Source: Azospirillum sp. TSO22-1
Lineage (GTDB): Bacteria > Pseudomonadota > Alphaproteobacteria > Azospirillales > Azospirillaceae
DNA: 64,000 bases
NCBI RefSeq assembly: GCF_003116015.1
Contig: NZ_LGQZ01000010.1
Location: 1 to 64,000 of the forward strand
Direction of reading: 5' to 3'
The notes under the pieces are model-generated. The model was not told the DNA's origin, ran no database searches, and saw only the letters and a list, made by a program, of their open reading frames with translations. Of this stretch, positions 8,907 through 20,284 are shown in pieces. Every line of letters starts with the position of its first letter. The first letter of the stretch is position 1. The position numbers and the translations under genes were made by a program.

Positions 8907-9317
8907 ATGCCCGAAATGACGGCCGCCTGGGTGCGGCAATCCGCGCACGACCTGGAGCACGCCCACGCCGCGCTGGCGGCGGGGCACCATGACTGGGCCT
9001 GCCTCGCCGCCGCGGAGGCGGCGGGCAAGGCGATCAAGGCGGTGCTGGTGGCGCACGACGGCCGGGTCCTGGGACAGCAGAACCTGCTCCTGCTGCTCGG
9101 CCGGGTGCGGGACGAGGCGGGAATGGTGGTGTCCGAGGACCTGATGGAGGACGGACACATCCTGATGTCCGCGCTGGCCGTGCTGAGCGGCCAGTGCAGC
9201 TACGAAGGCGTGGCGCCGTTCGAGCTGGTCACGCGTACCCAGGCCGAGGGCGCGGTCGCGGCGGCGGAGCGGATCCGTGCGTGCATGGCGGCGGCACCCG
9301 CCGCGCCGGCGTCGTAG
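8907..9317 (+). CDS. HEPN-domain protein
   Basis: About 136 residues, helical, with the HEPN pattern [42 protein letters not shown] split across two helices. An Ala-rich C-terminal helix with [15 protein letters not shown] follows. HEPN proteins are often RNases or antitoxin partners, but many small ones are uncharacterised. The Rx4-6H motif of active HEPN RNases is not obvious at the C-terminal helix, and no nucleotidyltransferase (MNT) partner lies next to it. The ATG at 8907 has GGGGAG upstream; the in-frame ATG at 8862 has none. Confidence 0.75.
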   Translation: MPEMTAAWVRQSAHDLEHAHAALAAGHHDWACLAAAEAAGKAIKAVLVAHDGRVLGQQNLLLLLGRVRDEAGMVVSEDLMEDGHILMSALAVLSGQCSYEGVAPFELVTRTQAEGAVAAAERIRACMAAAPAAPAS

Positions 9318-9342
9318 CTTCTTTCTGTCGGGAAGCTCTCGC

Positions 9343-9573
9343 TCACGCGCTCCTGTGGCCCGTCTCCAGGGCGTTGACCCGATCCTCGAGGGCCTTCAGG
9401 CGGTCGGCGAGGCTGTCGGCCGCCAGTTGCTCGCCGGCGAGCCAGGAGAGCAGGCGTGCCGCCGTGATCCCCCCCTCACGCAGGGCGCGCGCGGTCTCGC
9501 GCAGGGCGCGTCGTGTCTCTGGGCAGGCCGGGACCCTCAAGCTCATCGTCGGTGTAACACCCATGTAGCACAC
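9343..9573 (-). CDS. Small hypothetical protein with C-terminal leucine zipper-like helix
   Basis: Up to 76 residues from a GTG at 9573, with shorter ATG options at 9564 and 9546. The sequence is helical with [20 protein letters not shown] and a C-terminal coiled coil ([16 protein letters not shown]). No family is recognised. No strong ribosome binding site marks the start, so this is a modest call based on composition and its short coiled coil. Confidence 0.4.
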   Translation of the reverse strand: MCYMGVTPTMSLRVPACPETRRALRETARALREGGITAARLLSWLAGEQLAADSLADRLKALEDRVNALETGHRSA

Positions 9574-10049
9574 ACCCTGCCTTCATCTTGCAGATCAGAA
9601 CAAACCAAAACGTAGTGTCTGTGATACAGCGGGGCCAATTCAAAGACCTGAATACTAGTCTCGTGATACAGGCTGTGTTTCGCTGGCCGCACTTTGCAAT
9701 GCTAGCTAACGTTACCGAAAATGGGAATCGGAATCAAACCGAAACCTTTTGATTGCGTTGTAAGAACGATTGCGCGGGATGGTGAAGGGGCTGGCATTGG
9801 ACCTTCGCGGAAGCGTCCTTCAGTGCCGGATGCGGCGAGGTGTCTATGAACGATGGGCCGCCGGGGCGGGATTTTCTTGTCCTGCCCGACAGCACCTCTC
9901 CAGGCTCCGTCACGGCGGCCTTCGACGGGGGCTTGTCGCCGGCATCGACGCGTCTTGCCTTCCGCCCGCGAACACCACAGGGTAGCGGTTCTGATTCGCG
10001 GCGGGAGTGCGGGTGTTGGTGACGGACGTGGTGCCTGGAAAGGGTTTCA
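9574..10049. other. Intergenic region without a recognisable gene
   Basis: About 475 bases with lower GC than its surroundings, especially 9580-9770. I see no convincing coding frame, tRNA or repeat. Short reading frames on both strands run into the following flavoprotein gene in antisense and show no family resemblance. It may be decayed sequence. Confidence 0.4.
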
Positions 10050-11270
10050 ATGACCATCCTTGAGACCGACGTCGTGGTGATCGGCGCCGGCCCGGCCGGG
10101 CTGATGGCGGCCGAGGTGATCGCCGGCAGCGGCCGTTCCGTCGCCGTGTTCGAGCGCATGCCCTCGCCGGCGCGCAAGCTGCTGCTGGCCGGGCGCGGCG
10201 GGCTGAACCTGACGCATTCCGAACCGCTGGACTCCTTCGTCGGCCGCTACGGCGAGAGCGCCGGGTTCTTCGCGGACTGCCTCGCCGGCTTCACGCCGGA
10301 CGACCTGCGCGCCTGGGCGGCGGGACTGGGAATCGAGACCTTCGTCGGCTCCAGCGGCCGGGTGTTTCCCACGGGGATGAAGGCGTCCACGCTGGTGCGC
10401 GCGTGGCTGCGCCGTCTGGCCGGGCTCGGCGTGACGCTGCACGCCCGGCACCGCTGGCTGGGCTGGGGCGAGGACGGCGCGCTGCGCGTCTCCGGGCCCG
10501 ACGGCGCTCCCGTCGCCGTGACGGCCAGGGCGGTGGTGCTGGCGCTGGGCGGGGCGAGTTGGCCGCGCACCGGTTCCGACGGCGCCTGGACCGGGATCCT
10601 GCAGGCCTGCGGCATCGACGTGGCGCCGCTGCGCCCGTCCAACATGGGCGTCGAGGTGCCGTGGTCGGAGCACCTGCGCACCCGCTTCGCCGGCGAGCCG
10701 GTGAAGAGCGTCGCGCTGTCCTTCGGCGAGCGTCGGGTGAAGGGCGAGTTCGTCGTCACCGAGACCGGCATCGAGGGCGGCGCCGTCTACGCGCTCAGCG
10801 CGCCGATCCGCGATGCCATCGAGCGCGACGGCTGGGCGGCGCTGACCATCGACCTGATGCCGGAGCGCCGCGAGGAGGACCTGCGCAAGCGCCTGCGCGG
10901 GCGCGGGGCGGAATCGCTGTCCACCTTCCTGAAGAAGGCGCTGAACCTGACCGGCGTGCGCGCCGCCCTGCTGCGCGAGTTCGCGCCGGTGGCCGACCTG
11001 TCCGACCCTGCGGCGCTGGCCGGGCACATCAAGGCGCTTTCGGTGCCGCTGACCGCCGTGCGTCCCGTCGAGCGCGCCATCTCCTCGGCCGGCGGCGTGC
11101 GCTTCGACGCGGTGGACGACCGGCTGATGCTGACCGGCCTGCCGGGCGTCTTCGTCGCCGGCGAGATGCTGGACTGGGAGGCGCCGACCGGCGGCTACCT
11201 GCTGCAGGGCTGCTTCGCGACGGGGGTGAAGGCGGGGAAGGGCGTGGTGGACTGGCTGGGCGCAGCCTAA
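10050..11270 (+). CDS. NAD(P)/FAD-dependent oxidoreductase of the HI0933/TIGR03862 family
   Basis: 406 residues. The N-terminal dinucleotide-binding motif VVVIGAGPAGLMAAEVIAGSG is followed by the family signature RKLLLAGRGGLNLTHSE. A second nucleotide region has VVLALGGASWPRTGSDG, and the C terminus has GLPGVFVAGEMLDWEAP and GGYLLQGCFATG. These flavoproteins (YhiN/BaiN relatives) occur throughout bacteria; substrates are mostly unknown. The start has a weak upstream AAAGGG. It converges on the cNMP-binding gene with a 4-nt overlap of the stops. Confidence 0.93.
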   Translation: MTILETDVVVIGAGPAGLMAAEVIAGSGRSVAVFERMPSPARKLLLAGRGGLNLTHSEPLDSFVGRYGESAGFFADCLAGFTPDDLRAWAAGLGIETFVGSSGRVFPTGMKASTLVRAWLRRLAGLGVTLHARHRWLGWGEDGALRVSGPDGAPVAVTARAVVLALGGASWPRTGSDGAWTGILQACGIDVAPLRPSNMGVEVPWSEHLRTRFAGEPVKSVALSFGERRVKGEFVVTETGIEGGAVYALSAPIRDAIERDGWAALTIDLMPERREEDLRKRLRGRGAESLSTFLKKALNLTGVRAALLREFAPVADLSDPAALAGHIKALSVPLTAVRPVERAISSAGGVRFDAVDDRLMLTGLPGVFVAGEMLDWEAPTGGYLLQGCFATGVKAGKGVVDWLGAA

Positions 11271-11638
11271 TCCATCGTCTCCGCCATCGACCGGGTGTTC
11301 TTCACCAGGATCCGCAGCAGCGCCCGGATGAAGGGATCGGCCTTCTCCAGCTTCTCGCGGAAGGCCGCGGGCGGGATGACGAGGCAGACCGTGGTCTCGG
11401 CCGCGATGGCGTCGGCCATGCGCGGGCTGTTGTCGATCAGCGCCATCTCGCCGAAGATGCCGCCCGGCCTGACCGCGCCGAGCAACCGGCGGCTCGCCCC
11501 CTGGCCTCGGAAGATCTCCACCTTGCCGGACTGCACCACGTAGGCGCAGCCGGGCGGGTCGCCCTCGCGGAAGAGGAAGGCGCCCTCCTCGAAGCGGCGG
11601 GGCGGGAACGCCTTGGGTTCGAAGGCCGGCGGCGACAC
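11267..11638 (-). CDS. Small cyclic-nucleotide-binding domain protein
   Basis: 123 residues from a GTG at 11638, 12 nt after the stop of the PBP1A gene, so probably the second gene of that operon. The whole length is one cNMP-binding fold: FREGDPPGCAYVVQSGKVEIF, a phosphate-binding cassette region GGIFGEMALIDNSPRMADA, and AETTVCLVIPPAAFREKL. There is no DNA-binding domain, so it is not a CRP-type regulator by itself. The phosphate cassette keeps the GE and the RxA arginine, so nucleotide binding is plausible. Confidence 0.85.
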   Translation of the reverse strand: MSPPAFEPKAFPPRRFEEGAFLFREGDPPGCAYVVQSGKVEIFRGQGASRRLLGAVRPGGIFGEMALIDNSPRMADAIAAETTVCLVIPPAAFREKLEKADPFIRALLRILVKNTRSMAETMD

Positions 11639-11649
11639 GCGCGCCCCCG

Positions 11650-13845
<2,196 letters not shown>

Positions 13846-13977
13846 GGCGCTGCCGCTGCCTTTCCGTCAACCCACCCCGGCGTGATATACGCCGCACCCG
13901 CGCTGCGCGAAAGAGGTGGGCTACCCCGTCCGAGTTTTGTCCCCGGAACGTGGCGAAACGGTGACGCTGTGGCTCGA

Positions 13978-14823
13978 TCACCCCAGTTCGAAGGTCGTGA
14001 TGCCGAACACCCGGCCGTCCGCCACCGGGCGCACCGGCGCGGTGTACATGCGCGCCGTCTCGAACACGGGCGCCAGGGCGCGCGACCGCGCGAGATCCAC
14101 CGCCGCCGCGTTCGGCTCCGGCACGTCGAGGAAGACCGGACCGCCGCCGGCCGCCGCGGTCAGCGCGTCGAACAGCGTCTCGGCCGCCGGGCGGTCGTCG
14201 GCGAACAGCGGGCCGATCTTGTGGCCTTCGCGGCAGGGGCGGGCGACGCCGTAGCCGGCCAGCCGGCCGCCGCGCAGCAGGGCCAGCGCGTGGTGCCCCG
14301 GCGCGGTGGTCCAGGCGCGCAGGAACGCCGGCCGCTCCGCCGGGAAGCATCGGGAATCGTAGGCGGCGAGGTCGGCGAAGGGCACCTCCGCCACCGGCAC
14401 CACCGCCGGGTCATGCCGTCCCGGCGCCACCGTGCCGCCGTAGCGGATGTTGCGGTGCGCCAGGACGAAGCCGGACTTGCGGTAGTTGTCCTGCTGCGCC
14501 ACCACGCCGTCGAGCCCGACCGGCCGCGCGCCGGCGTGCGCCAGCCCTGCACGCCACGTCGCCATGCCCCAGCCGCGCCCGCGCCGGTCCGGCCGTACGA
14601 TGTAGAGGCCGAGGAAGGCGAGGGCGTCGCCGTAGTTCACCACCGACACGGCGGAGACCGGCGCGCCGTCCTCAATGCCGACGAAGAAACCCGCCGGGTC
14701 CTGGGTGCGGAAGCACGCGGCGTCGCCGGTGCCGGGGTTCCAGCCCTCGGCGGCGGCCCAATCCACGATCAGCGCCACCTCGTCGGCCGTCGCCACCCGC
14801 ACCGCCCGGTCCCCGCCCGCCAT
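13978..14823 (-). CDS. Tandem GNAT-family N-acetyltransferase
   Basis: 281 residues from the ATG at 14823, which has GGAGGGAGG upstream; an in-frame ATG at 14850 has a poorer site. The N-terminal GNAT domain (about 5-130) carries LGLYIVRPDRRGRGWGMATW, the acetyl-CoA-binding RxxGxG/A loop. The C-terminal half (about 140-281) resembles the acetyltransferase_18 domain (GYGVARPCREGHKIGPLFAD). Family members include YitH-type enzymes of unknown substrate. Confidence 0.88.
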   Translation of the reverse strand: MAGGDRAVRVATADEVALIVDWAAAEGWNPGTGDAACFRTQDPAGFFVGIEDGAPVSAVSVVNYGDALAFLGLYIVRPDRRGRGWGMATWRAGLAHAGARPVGLDGVVAQQDNYRKSGFVLAHRNIRYGGTVAPGRHDPAVVPVAEVPFADLAAYDSRCFPAERPAFLRAWTTAPGHHALALLRGGRLAGYGVARPCREGHKIGPLFADDRPAAETLFDALTAAAGGGPVFLDVPEPNAAAVDLARSRALAPVFETARMYTAPVRPVADGRVFGITTFELG

Positions 14824-14913
14824 GCCGTCCTCCCTCCGGATGTCTGCCATACCAGGATATCTTACGTTAACCGGGGCGTGCTAGGCTGCGCCGGTCAGCC
14901 TTCCTGGAGCCGC

Positions 14914-15465
14914 ATGTCCGCAGCCCCGCCCTTCGACGACCTGATCCTCGCGGTGGCGCGCCATCGCGACCGGGCGGCGTTCGACGCGCTGTACCGGCAC
15001 TTCGCGCCGAAGATCGAGGCGTACGTGCTGAGGCTCGGCTCCGACCGCTCGGTGGCGGAGGAACTGGTGCAGGATGTCATGCTGACGCTGTGGCTGCGTG
15101 CCGAGACGTTCGACCCGGTGCAGGCCTCGGCGGCAACCTGGGTGTTCACCATCGTGCGCAACCGGCGCATCGACCGCATCCGCCGCGAGGCGCGCCCGGC
15201 GCCCGACCCGCACGACCCGGCCATGGCCACCCTGCCGCCGCCCTCGCCGGAGGAGGAGGCGCAGGTCGCCCTGGATGGACGTTTCGTGCGTGACGCAATG
15301 AAAAAGCTGTCGCCCGAACAAACCGAAGCGCTCCGGTTGTCGTATTATGAGGACAAATCGCACAGCGAGATTGCCGAGGAGAGGCGGATCCCGCTTGGCA
15401 CGGTAAAAACCCGCCTGCGCGCGGCGCTCGCGCAACTCCGGCGGTCGGTGAAGGAGACGGCGTGA
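14914..15465 (+). CDS. rpoE: ECF sigma factor, RpoE/ECF11-like
   Basis: 183 residues with sigma region 2 (FDALYRHFAPKIEAYVLRLG, ELVQDVMLTLWLRA, ATWVFTIVRNRRIDRIRRE) and region 4 (LSPEQTEALRLSYYEDKSHS, RIPLGTVKTRLRAALAQLR). The next gene overlaps it and encodes a ChrR-type zinc anti-sigma factor with a cupin domain, the arrangement of the Rhodobacter RpoE-ChrR singlet-oxygen response. By that precedent it would direct transcription of photo-oxidative-stress genes and be released on singlet oxygen or organic peroxide. The symbol is given by that context. Confidence 0.92.
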   Translation: MSAAPPFDDLILAVARHRDRAAFDALYRHFAPKIEAYVLRLGSDRSVAEELVQDVMLTLWLRAETFDPVQASAATWVFTIVRNRRIDRIRREARPAPDPHDPAMATLPPPSPEEEAQVALDGRFVRDAMKKLSPEQTEALRLSYYEDKSHSEIAEERRIPLGTVKTRLRAALAQLRRSVKETA

Positions 15466-16118
15466 GCATGGGTCTGCCCGGCCACCATCCGCAGGACGAT
15501 CTCCTGTTCGGCTACGCCGGTGGCGGGCTGCGGGAGGCGAGGTCCCTGCTGGTCGCCACGCACCTCGCCTATTGCCCGTCCTGCCGGGAGCGCGTCGCCG
15601 CGTTCGAGGCGCAGTGCGGCGCCTGGTTCGACGAGACTCCCTCCGTGTCCGCCGATGGCCACCTGGATGCCATCCTGGAGCGCCTGCACGGCCGGCTCGG
15701 CGCCGAGCCCCGGGCGTCCGTCCCGCCGCCGCGTCCGCGGCCGGCCACCGCCGAGGCGGTGCCGGAGCCGCTGCGCTCCTGGCTCGACGGCCCGGTGCGG
15801 GACCGCGTCTGGACCGCCATGGTGCCGGGCGTCTGGGTGTCGTCCTGGAGCCGGGGCACCGGCGGCAGCCTGGCCCGCCTGCTGCGCATGGCGCCGGGCG
15901 TGACGGTGCCGGCGCACCGGCACGAAGCGGCCGAGATGCTGCTGGTCCTGGAGGGTGCCTTCCGCGACGAGTACGGCCGGTTCCGCCTCGGCGACCTTAT
16001 CCAGTACGAGCCCGGCTCCGACCACCACGCCACCGGGGACGAGGCGGGAGAGTGCATCTGCCTGCTCCTGGTGGAGGGAGAGGTCGTCTTTCTGGATGAA
16101 CCGGGGCCGACGGCGTAG
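15462..16118 (+). CDS. chrR: ChrR-family anti-sigma factor (zinc ASD plus cupin)
   Basis: 218 residues, overlapping the sigma gene by GTGA. The N-terminal anti-sigma domain has the zinc set in GHHPQDDLL and THLAYCPSCRER (His, His, CxxC). The C-terminal cupin (about 115-215) has VTVPAHRHEAAEMLLVLEG and YEPGSDHHATGDEAGE, with the His/His/Glu/His metal ligands in place. In Rhodobacter, ChrR holds RpoE through the zinc domain, and the cupin domain is needed for the response to singlet oxygen. AAGGAG lies five bases before the GTG. Confidence 0.95.
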   Translation: MSMGLPGHHPQDDLLFGYAGGGLREARSLLVATHLAYCPSCRERVAAFEAQCGAWFDETPSVSADGHLDAILERLHGRLGAEPRASVPPPRPRPATAEAVPEPLRSWLDGPVRDRVWTAMVPGVWVSSWSRGTGGSLARLLRMAPGVTVPAHRHEAAEMLLVLEGAFRDEYGRFRLGDLIQYEPGSDHHATGDEAGECICLLLVEGEVVFLDEPGPTA

Positions 16119-16182
16119 GCCGTCTTGAGCGGCGCGCGGCCGGGCCCACCTGTTGGGGGACCACTCGACCTAGGGAGGCCCC

Positions 16183-17328
16183 ATGCGCACCGCCGTGCTG
16201 GCCGCCCTCGCCGCGACCCTGATGGGCTGCGCCGGGGCCGGCGCCACCGAACGGACCATCCGCACCGAGAAGGCGACGCTGCGCGTCACCACCGTCGCCG
16301 GTGGGCTGGAGCATCCCTGGGGCATGGCCTTCCTGCCCGGCGGCGGCATGCTGGTGACCGAGCGGCCGGGCCGGCTGCGGCTGGTCTCCGCGGCCGGCGC
16401 GGTGTCGGAACCGGTCGCCGGCGTGCCCAGGGTGGACGCGCGGGGGCAGGGCGGGCTGCTCGACGTCGCGCTCGATCCCGATTTCGGCCGCAACCGGTTG
16501 GTCTATCTGAGCTTTTCCGAGCCGGGGGAGGGCGGCAACTCCACCGCGGTGGCGCGCGGCGCGCTCAACGAGGACGGGCGGTCGCTGCGCGACGTCCGGG
16601 TGATCTTCTCGCAGAAGCCCAAGGTGCAGAGCCGGTTGCATTTCGGCTCGCGGCTGGTCTTCGACCGCGCCGGCAACCTCTTCGTGACGCTGGGCGAGCG
16701 CTCCGAGCCGCAGTTCCGCACCCGCGCCCAGGACCTGGATTCGCACTTCGGCAAGGTGGTGCGCATCCGCCCCGACGGCTCGGTGCCCAAGGACAACCCG
16801 TTCGTCGGCAAGGCCGGCGCGCTGCCGGAGATCTGGTCCTACGGCCACCGCAACATGCAGGGGGCGGCGCTGAACCCGGCGACCGGCGCCCTGTGGACCA
16901 GCGAGCACGGCCCGCGCGGCGGCGACGAGATCAACGTGCCGCAGCCAGGGAGGAACTACGGCTGGCCGGTGGTGAGCTACGGCGTCAACTACGACGGCAC
17001 GCCGGTCGGCACCGGGCAGCAGAAGGCCCCGGGGATGGAGGACCCGATTTATCAGTGGACGCCGGTGATCGCCGCGTCGGGCATGGCGTTCTACACCGCC
17101 GACGCGGTGCCCGGCTGGAAGGGCAGCCTGTTCAACGGCGGGCTGGTGTGCCGCTGCGTGGTGCGGCTGGAGTTGGACGGCACGCGCGTGACGCACGAGG
17201 AGCGGCTGTTCGGCGAACTGGGCCAACGCATCCGCGACGTGCGGCAGGGACCGGACGGCGCGCTCTACCTGCTGACCGACGAGGACCGCGGGGAGCTGCT
17301 GAGGGTGGCGCCGGCGGGGCGGGGCTAG
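16183..17328 (+). CDS. PQQ-dependent aldose sugar dehydrogenase-like protein (YliI/Asd family)
   Basis: 381 residues with a signal sequence ([20 protein letters not shown]); the LMGC site could make it a lipoprotein, though Met at -2 is unusual. The six-bladed propeller has family motifs [86 protein letters not shown] and [10 protein letters not shown]. It should oxidise aldose sugars in the periplasm using PQQ and calcium. No PQQ biosynthesis genes are in the window. Confidence 0.93.
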   Translation: MRTAVLAALAATLMGCAGAGATERTIRTEKATLRVTTVAGGLEHPWGMAFLPGGGMLVTERPGRLRLVSAAGAVSEPVAGVPRVDARGQGGLLDVALDPDFGRNRLVYLSFSEPGEGGNSTAVARGALNEDGRSLRDVRVIFSQKPKVQSRLHFGSRLVFDRAGNLFVTLGERSEPQFRTRAQDLDSHFGKVVRIRPDGSVPKDNPFVGKAGALPEIWSYGHRNMQGAALNPATGALWTSEHGPRGGDEINVPQPGRNYGWPVVSYGVNYDGTPVGTGQQKAPGMEDPIYQWTPVIAASGMAFYTADAVPGWKGSLFNGGLVCRCVVRLELDGTRVTHEERLFGELGQRIRDVRQGPDGALYLLTDEDRGELLRVAPAGRG

Positions 17329-18512
17329 CGCCGCCGCGGCTTGATGACCGGCTCGCCTTCCTCGCCGGGATCCTTGTCCAGGTCGAGCATGCCGCGCAAC
17401 TGCGCCAGCGTCTCCTCCAGCGACTTCTCCTGCGCCGTCTTCACCGGCGGCGGAGGCGGTTCCTCCGCCGGTTCGTCCTCGACGGCGGCGGCGCGGGCGC
17501 GCGGCTTCTTCTTCGGCTCCGGTTCCGGCTCCTCGGCGGCCTTCTCGACCAGCGCGCGCAACGCCGCGAGGCTTTCGTCGAGCGAGCCGTGCTCCGGCGG
17601 CGGGCGGCGGTAGGCAGCGAGGTCCAGAGGCTCCTCGTCCTCCGGCTCGTCCTCCTCCGGTTCCTCGTCCAGTTCGTCCGCCGGTTCCGGCGCGGCGCGG
17701 GCGTCGGGGTCGCGGATGGCGAAGGACAGGATCTCCTCGTCCGGGATGTCGTCGAGGTCTTCTGGCGGTTCCTCGTCTTCCGGCGGTTCCTCCAGCGCGT
17801 CGAGCGCCTCGTCCAGCGCTTCCGCCGTCTCGTCGTACAGCGGGTGCTCGCCCGCGAACTCGTCCGCCGCCTCCTCGTCCTGGGCGTCAGCTTCCGAGGT
17901 GAGGGCGCGCAGCGCGGCCAGCGTCTCGTCGAAGGGCGAATCGGCCGGAGCCGGGGGCGGTGGGGGAGGCGGCTCCTCTTCCTCCTCGTCCTTCCCGTCG
18001 TCGTCCGCGCGCGCGGCCACCAGCTTGGCGAACAGCTCGTCGAACTCGTCGGTTTCCGGTTCCTCGTGCGTCTCGACGATGGAGGGCGCCTGGGGAGGGG
18101 GCGGCGCCTCGTCCTCCTCGGGCTCCTCGACCATGGTGTCGAGCAGGTCGTCGCCCATCAGGTCTTGGACGTCGTCCTTGGGTTCTGAAGGCCTGGGGGC
18201 CGGGTCCCCGGGCTCCGGCTGGCCGCGCACCGAATCCAGCAGCCCCTGCAGCGCGCCCAGCGCGCCGCCGAAATCCTCCGGCGTCGCCGGGGCGGCGGAG
18301 AAGGCGGCCGACGCGTTCGGTGCCGGGCCGCTCTCGACGTCCTTGGAGTTGCAGCGCGAACAGCGGTAGTGCGGGGCGATCGACAGCACCGGGTAGTTGG
18401 GGCCGAACCGCCGCTCCAGATCCGGGCGCGCGAGCACCCCTTCGTGCCCGCAGCCGCGGCAGCGCATCTGGATGTCGACCTGGATGTCGCGTAGGAACAG
18501 CATGCGTGACAT
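17325..18512 (-). CDS. Zinc-ribbon protein with a long acidic, proline-rich low-complexity region
   Basis: 395 residues. The first 60 contain a double CxxC zinc ribbon ([10 protein letters not shown] about 15-24 and [10 protein letters not shown] about 49-58). The remaining 330 are almost all Glu, Asp, Pro and Ala, with repeated short units of the form SxDExLAALRAL ([42 protein letters not shown]). The repeats look like a helix used several times as a binding element. No function is known to me. The stop overlaps the convergent dehydrogenase stop in a shared CTAG. TATACT lies just upstream of the ATG, with no ribosome binding site. Confidence 0.8.
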   Translation of the reverse strand: MSRMLFLRDIQVDIQMRCRGCGHEGVLARPDLERRFGPNYPVLSIAPHYRCSRCNSKDVESGPAPNASAAFSAAPATPEDFGGALGALQGLLDSVRGQPEPGDPAPRPSEPKDDVQDLMGDDLLDTMVEEPEEDEAPPPPQAPSIVETHEEPETDEFDELFAKLVAARADDDGKDEEEEEPPPPPPPAPADSPFDETLAALRALTSEADAQDEEAADEFAGEHPLYDETAEALDEALDALEEPPEDEEPPEDLDDIPDEEILSFAIRDPDARAAPEPADELDEEPEEDEPEDEEPLDLAAYRRPPPEHGSLDESLAALRALVEKAAEEPEPEPKKKPRARAAAVEDEPAEEPPPPPVKTAQEKSLEETLAQLRGMLDLDKDPGEEGEPVIKPRRR

Positions 18513-18629
18513 CGGGGCAGTATACGCACGTGCGCCGGCTTGCCCAGCCGAAACGGCCCGGGCGGAAAAGCGCAGGGCTCTGATTTGCCGCTGAAACGCG
18601 CGAAAAGGCGTGCTATAAGCGCTCGCGGC

Positions 18630-18706
18630 GGCCCCGTAGCTCATCCGGATAGAGCGACGGTTTCCTAAACCGTAGGCAGCTGGTTCGAGTCCAGCCGGGG
18701 TCACCA
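18630..18706 (+). tRNA. tRNA-Arg(CCT)
   Basis: A 77-nt cloverleaf: acceptor GGCCCCG pairs with CGGGGTC (one G-U), anticodon stem ACGGT/ACCGT holds the loop TTCCTAA with anticodon CCT, and the T-arm GGTTCGAGTCC is canonical. CCA is encoded. The tRNA decodes AGG. Confidence 0.96.
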
Positions 18707-18836
18707 CCCTTTCCCGTCCATCGGCCCGTTCGGGCACATCCGGAATCGCGTCGCGGCGTACGCCACCCACGCCGTTGCCCGCGGCGCCGGTCCGCGTACG
18801 CTTCACACCGTTGCCACGCGTACGAAGGGGGTGGGG

Positions 18837-19052
18837 ATGACGCCGAGCGAACGGGCCCGACGACTGCGCCAGGCGCTGCAGGGCAGCTTCCGCATCGACC
18901 TGTTCTCGGTGGTCGCCGAGCGCACCTTCGAGCGCCTGATCGCCGAAGCGATCCAGGCCGCCGAGCACGATGCCGTCGCGGCGCTCCGCCGGCCTATTTC
19001 TCCTTCCGGGGTGGCTGGCCGACCGGATGCCCGGCCTCCTTCCATCCCTTGA
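18837..19052 (+). CDS. Small hypothetical protein
   Basis: 71 residues from the ATG at 18837 with GGGGGTGGGG just upstream. The helical N-terminal part (SERARRLRQALQGSFRIDLF, FERLIAEAIQAAEH) looks protein-like, but the last 20 residues overlap the rhodanese gene in antisense and are low-complexity. No family is recognised. Confidence 0.45.
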   Translation: MTPSERARRLRQALQGSFRIDLFSVVAERTFERLIAEAIQAAEHDAVAALRRPISPSGVAGRPDARPPSIP

Positions 19053-19404
19053 AGCCGCCGCCCAGGTGGCAGATCGGCGCCAGTCCCATGGCGCGCAGCG
19101 TGTCGGTGGCCAGCGCCGAGCGCCAGCCGCTGGCGCAGTAGAAGACGAAGCGCTTGCCCGACGCGAACACCGGCTTGTGGTATGGGCTCTCCGGATCGAC
19201 CCAGAACTCCAGCATGCCGCGCGGCGCGTGCAGCGCGCCTGGGACCATGCCGTCGCGCTCCAGTTCGCGCGGGTCGCGGATGTCGACGAAGACCACGTCG
19301 GGATCTTTGGACTCGAACCAGACGCGCGCCTGTTCCGCCGTCACCGTCTCGATGCGGGCGTTCGCCTCGGCCAGCAGATCCTTGTAGCCCTTCGTCAACG
19401 CCAT
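18994..19404 (-). CDS. Rhodanese-like sulfurtransferase
   Basis: 136 residues from the ATG at 19404 with GGAGGAG upstream. A single rhodanese domain has VVFVDIRDPRELERDGMVPG, HAPRGMLEFW and the active-site loop FYCASGWRSALA with the catalytic cysteine. Such single-domain proteins carry a persulfide in the cytoplasm; donor and acceptor are not evident from context. The terminal GGGFKGWKEAGHPV segment is typical of the fold. Confidence 0.93.
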   Translation of the reverse strand: MALTKGYKDLLAEANARIETVTAEQARVWFESKDPDVVFVDIRDPRELERDGMVPGALHAPRGMLEFWVDPESPYHKPVFASGKRFVFYCASGWRSALATDTLRAMGLAPICHLGGGFKGWKEAGHPVGQPPRKEK

Positions 19405-19590
19405 GGGGGACTCCTCCGGTGGCTTCCTGATTGCCGTTCCCGTCCTTGTAACAGGGCCGGCCACCCCCTTCGATAACAAGAATTTGCCACAATTGCGCGC
19501 CGCGTCATGCCAACGCGCCTTGGACAGCCGGGGAAGCGCCGACCATTCTGGCGCCACGCCGCATCGTCCACCGGACCTGGTTAGGGGGCC

Positions 19591-20148
19591 ATGATCCTGC
19601 GCACGCTGCTTCTCGCCGACGACGAGTCCGCCCTCGGCCGCACGCTGTGCGACGCGTTGCGCTCCTGGCGCATCGTCGTCACCATCGACCGCGCCAGCGC
19701 GGTGGTGGCTGTCAAGGCGCACCGGCCGACGGTCGCCCTGGTGCCGCTCGGCCCGGGCGGCGAGGGGACGGCGACGCTCGGCGCCATCCTGGCGGAGGCG
19801 CCGGCCTGCAAGGTGGTCATGCTCGACGGCGGAAGCGACCGCACGGCGGCGGCGCGCGCGGTGGCGCTGGGCGCCCATGACGTGGTGCCGCGGGCCGCCG
19901 AGCCCGCTGAACTCGCCGTGGTGATCGAGCGCGCCCATCACCGCAACGCGCTGGAGCAGGAGGGGCGCCGGCTGGCCGGCGACGCGCCGCCGACGCTGCG
20001 CGCCGTGCGCGACGCGGCCGAGCGCCGGGCGGTGCTCGACGCGCTGGCGCGGGTGGACGGCAACCTGTCGGCGGCGGCGCGCCTGCTCGAGGTCAGCCGG
20101 CCGACGCTCTACAACCTGCTGCGTCAGCACGGGATCCGCACGGCCTGA
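19591..20148 (+). CDS. Atypical response regulator: degenerate receiver plus Fis-type DNA-binding domain
   Basis: 185 residues. The receiver-like domain (about 1-115) keeps the acidic pair in LLADDESALGR, but the strand that should carry the phosphorylated Asp reads VALVPLGPG with no Asp. The Lys strand reads DVVPRAAEP. The C-terminal domain is a Fis-type helix-turn-helix (VDGNLSAAARLLEVSRPTLY). It therefore resembles the RegA/PrrA class of regulators in layout but cannot be phosphorylated in the standard way. No histidine kinase is adjacent. Confidence 0.85.
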   Translation: MILRTLLLADDESALGRTLCDALRSWRIVVTIDRASAVVAVKAHRPTVALVPLGPGGEGTATLGAILAEAPACKVVMLDGGSDRTAAARAVALGAHDVVPRAAEPAELAVVIERAHHRNALEQEGRRLAGDAPPTLRAVRDAAERRAVLDALARVDGNLSAAARLLEVSRPTLYNLLRQHGIRTA

Positions 20149-20284
20149 CCGGGCATCGCCGCACTGTTTCGTATGCCCAATTGTTGCGCACGTGACAAGC
20201 GCCGGTTCCCCCTCTAAAACGGGAACGGGACCGTCCCCACATATGCGGCGTCCCGCGCTCCGCGGGCCCAACGACGAACGAGCC

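Noticed and set aside
14850-14913. RpoE-type promoter (TAAGA -10) between GNAT and sigma genes
   Set aside because: A TAAGA occurs on the minus strand, but no -35 element at proper distance.
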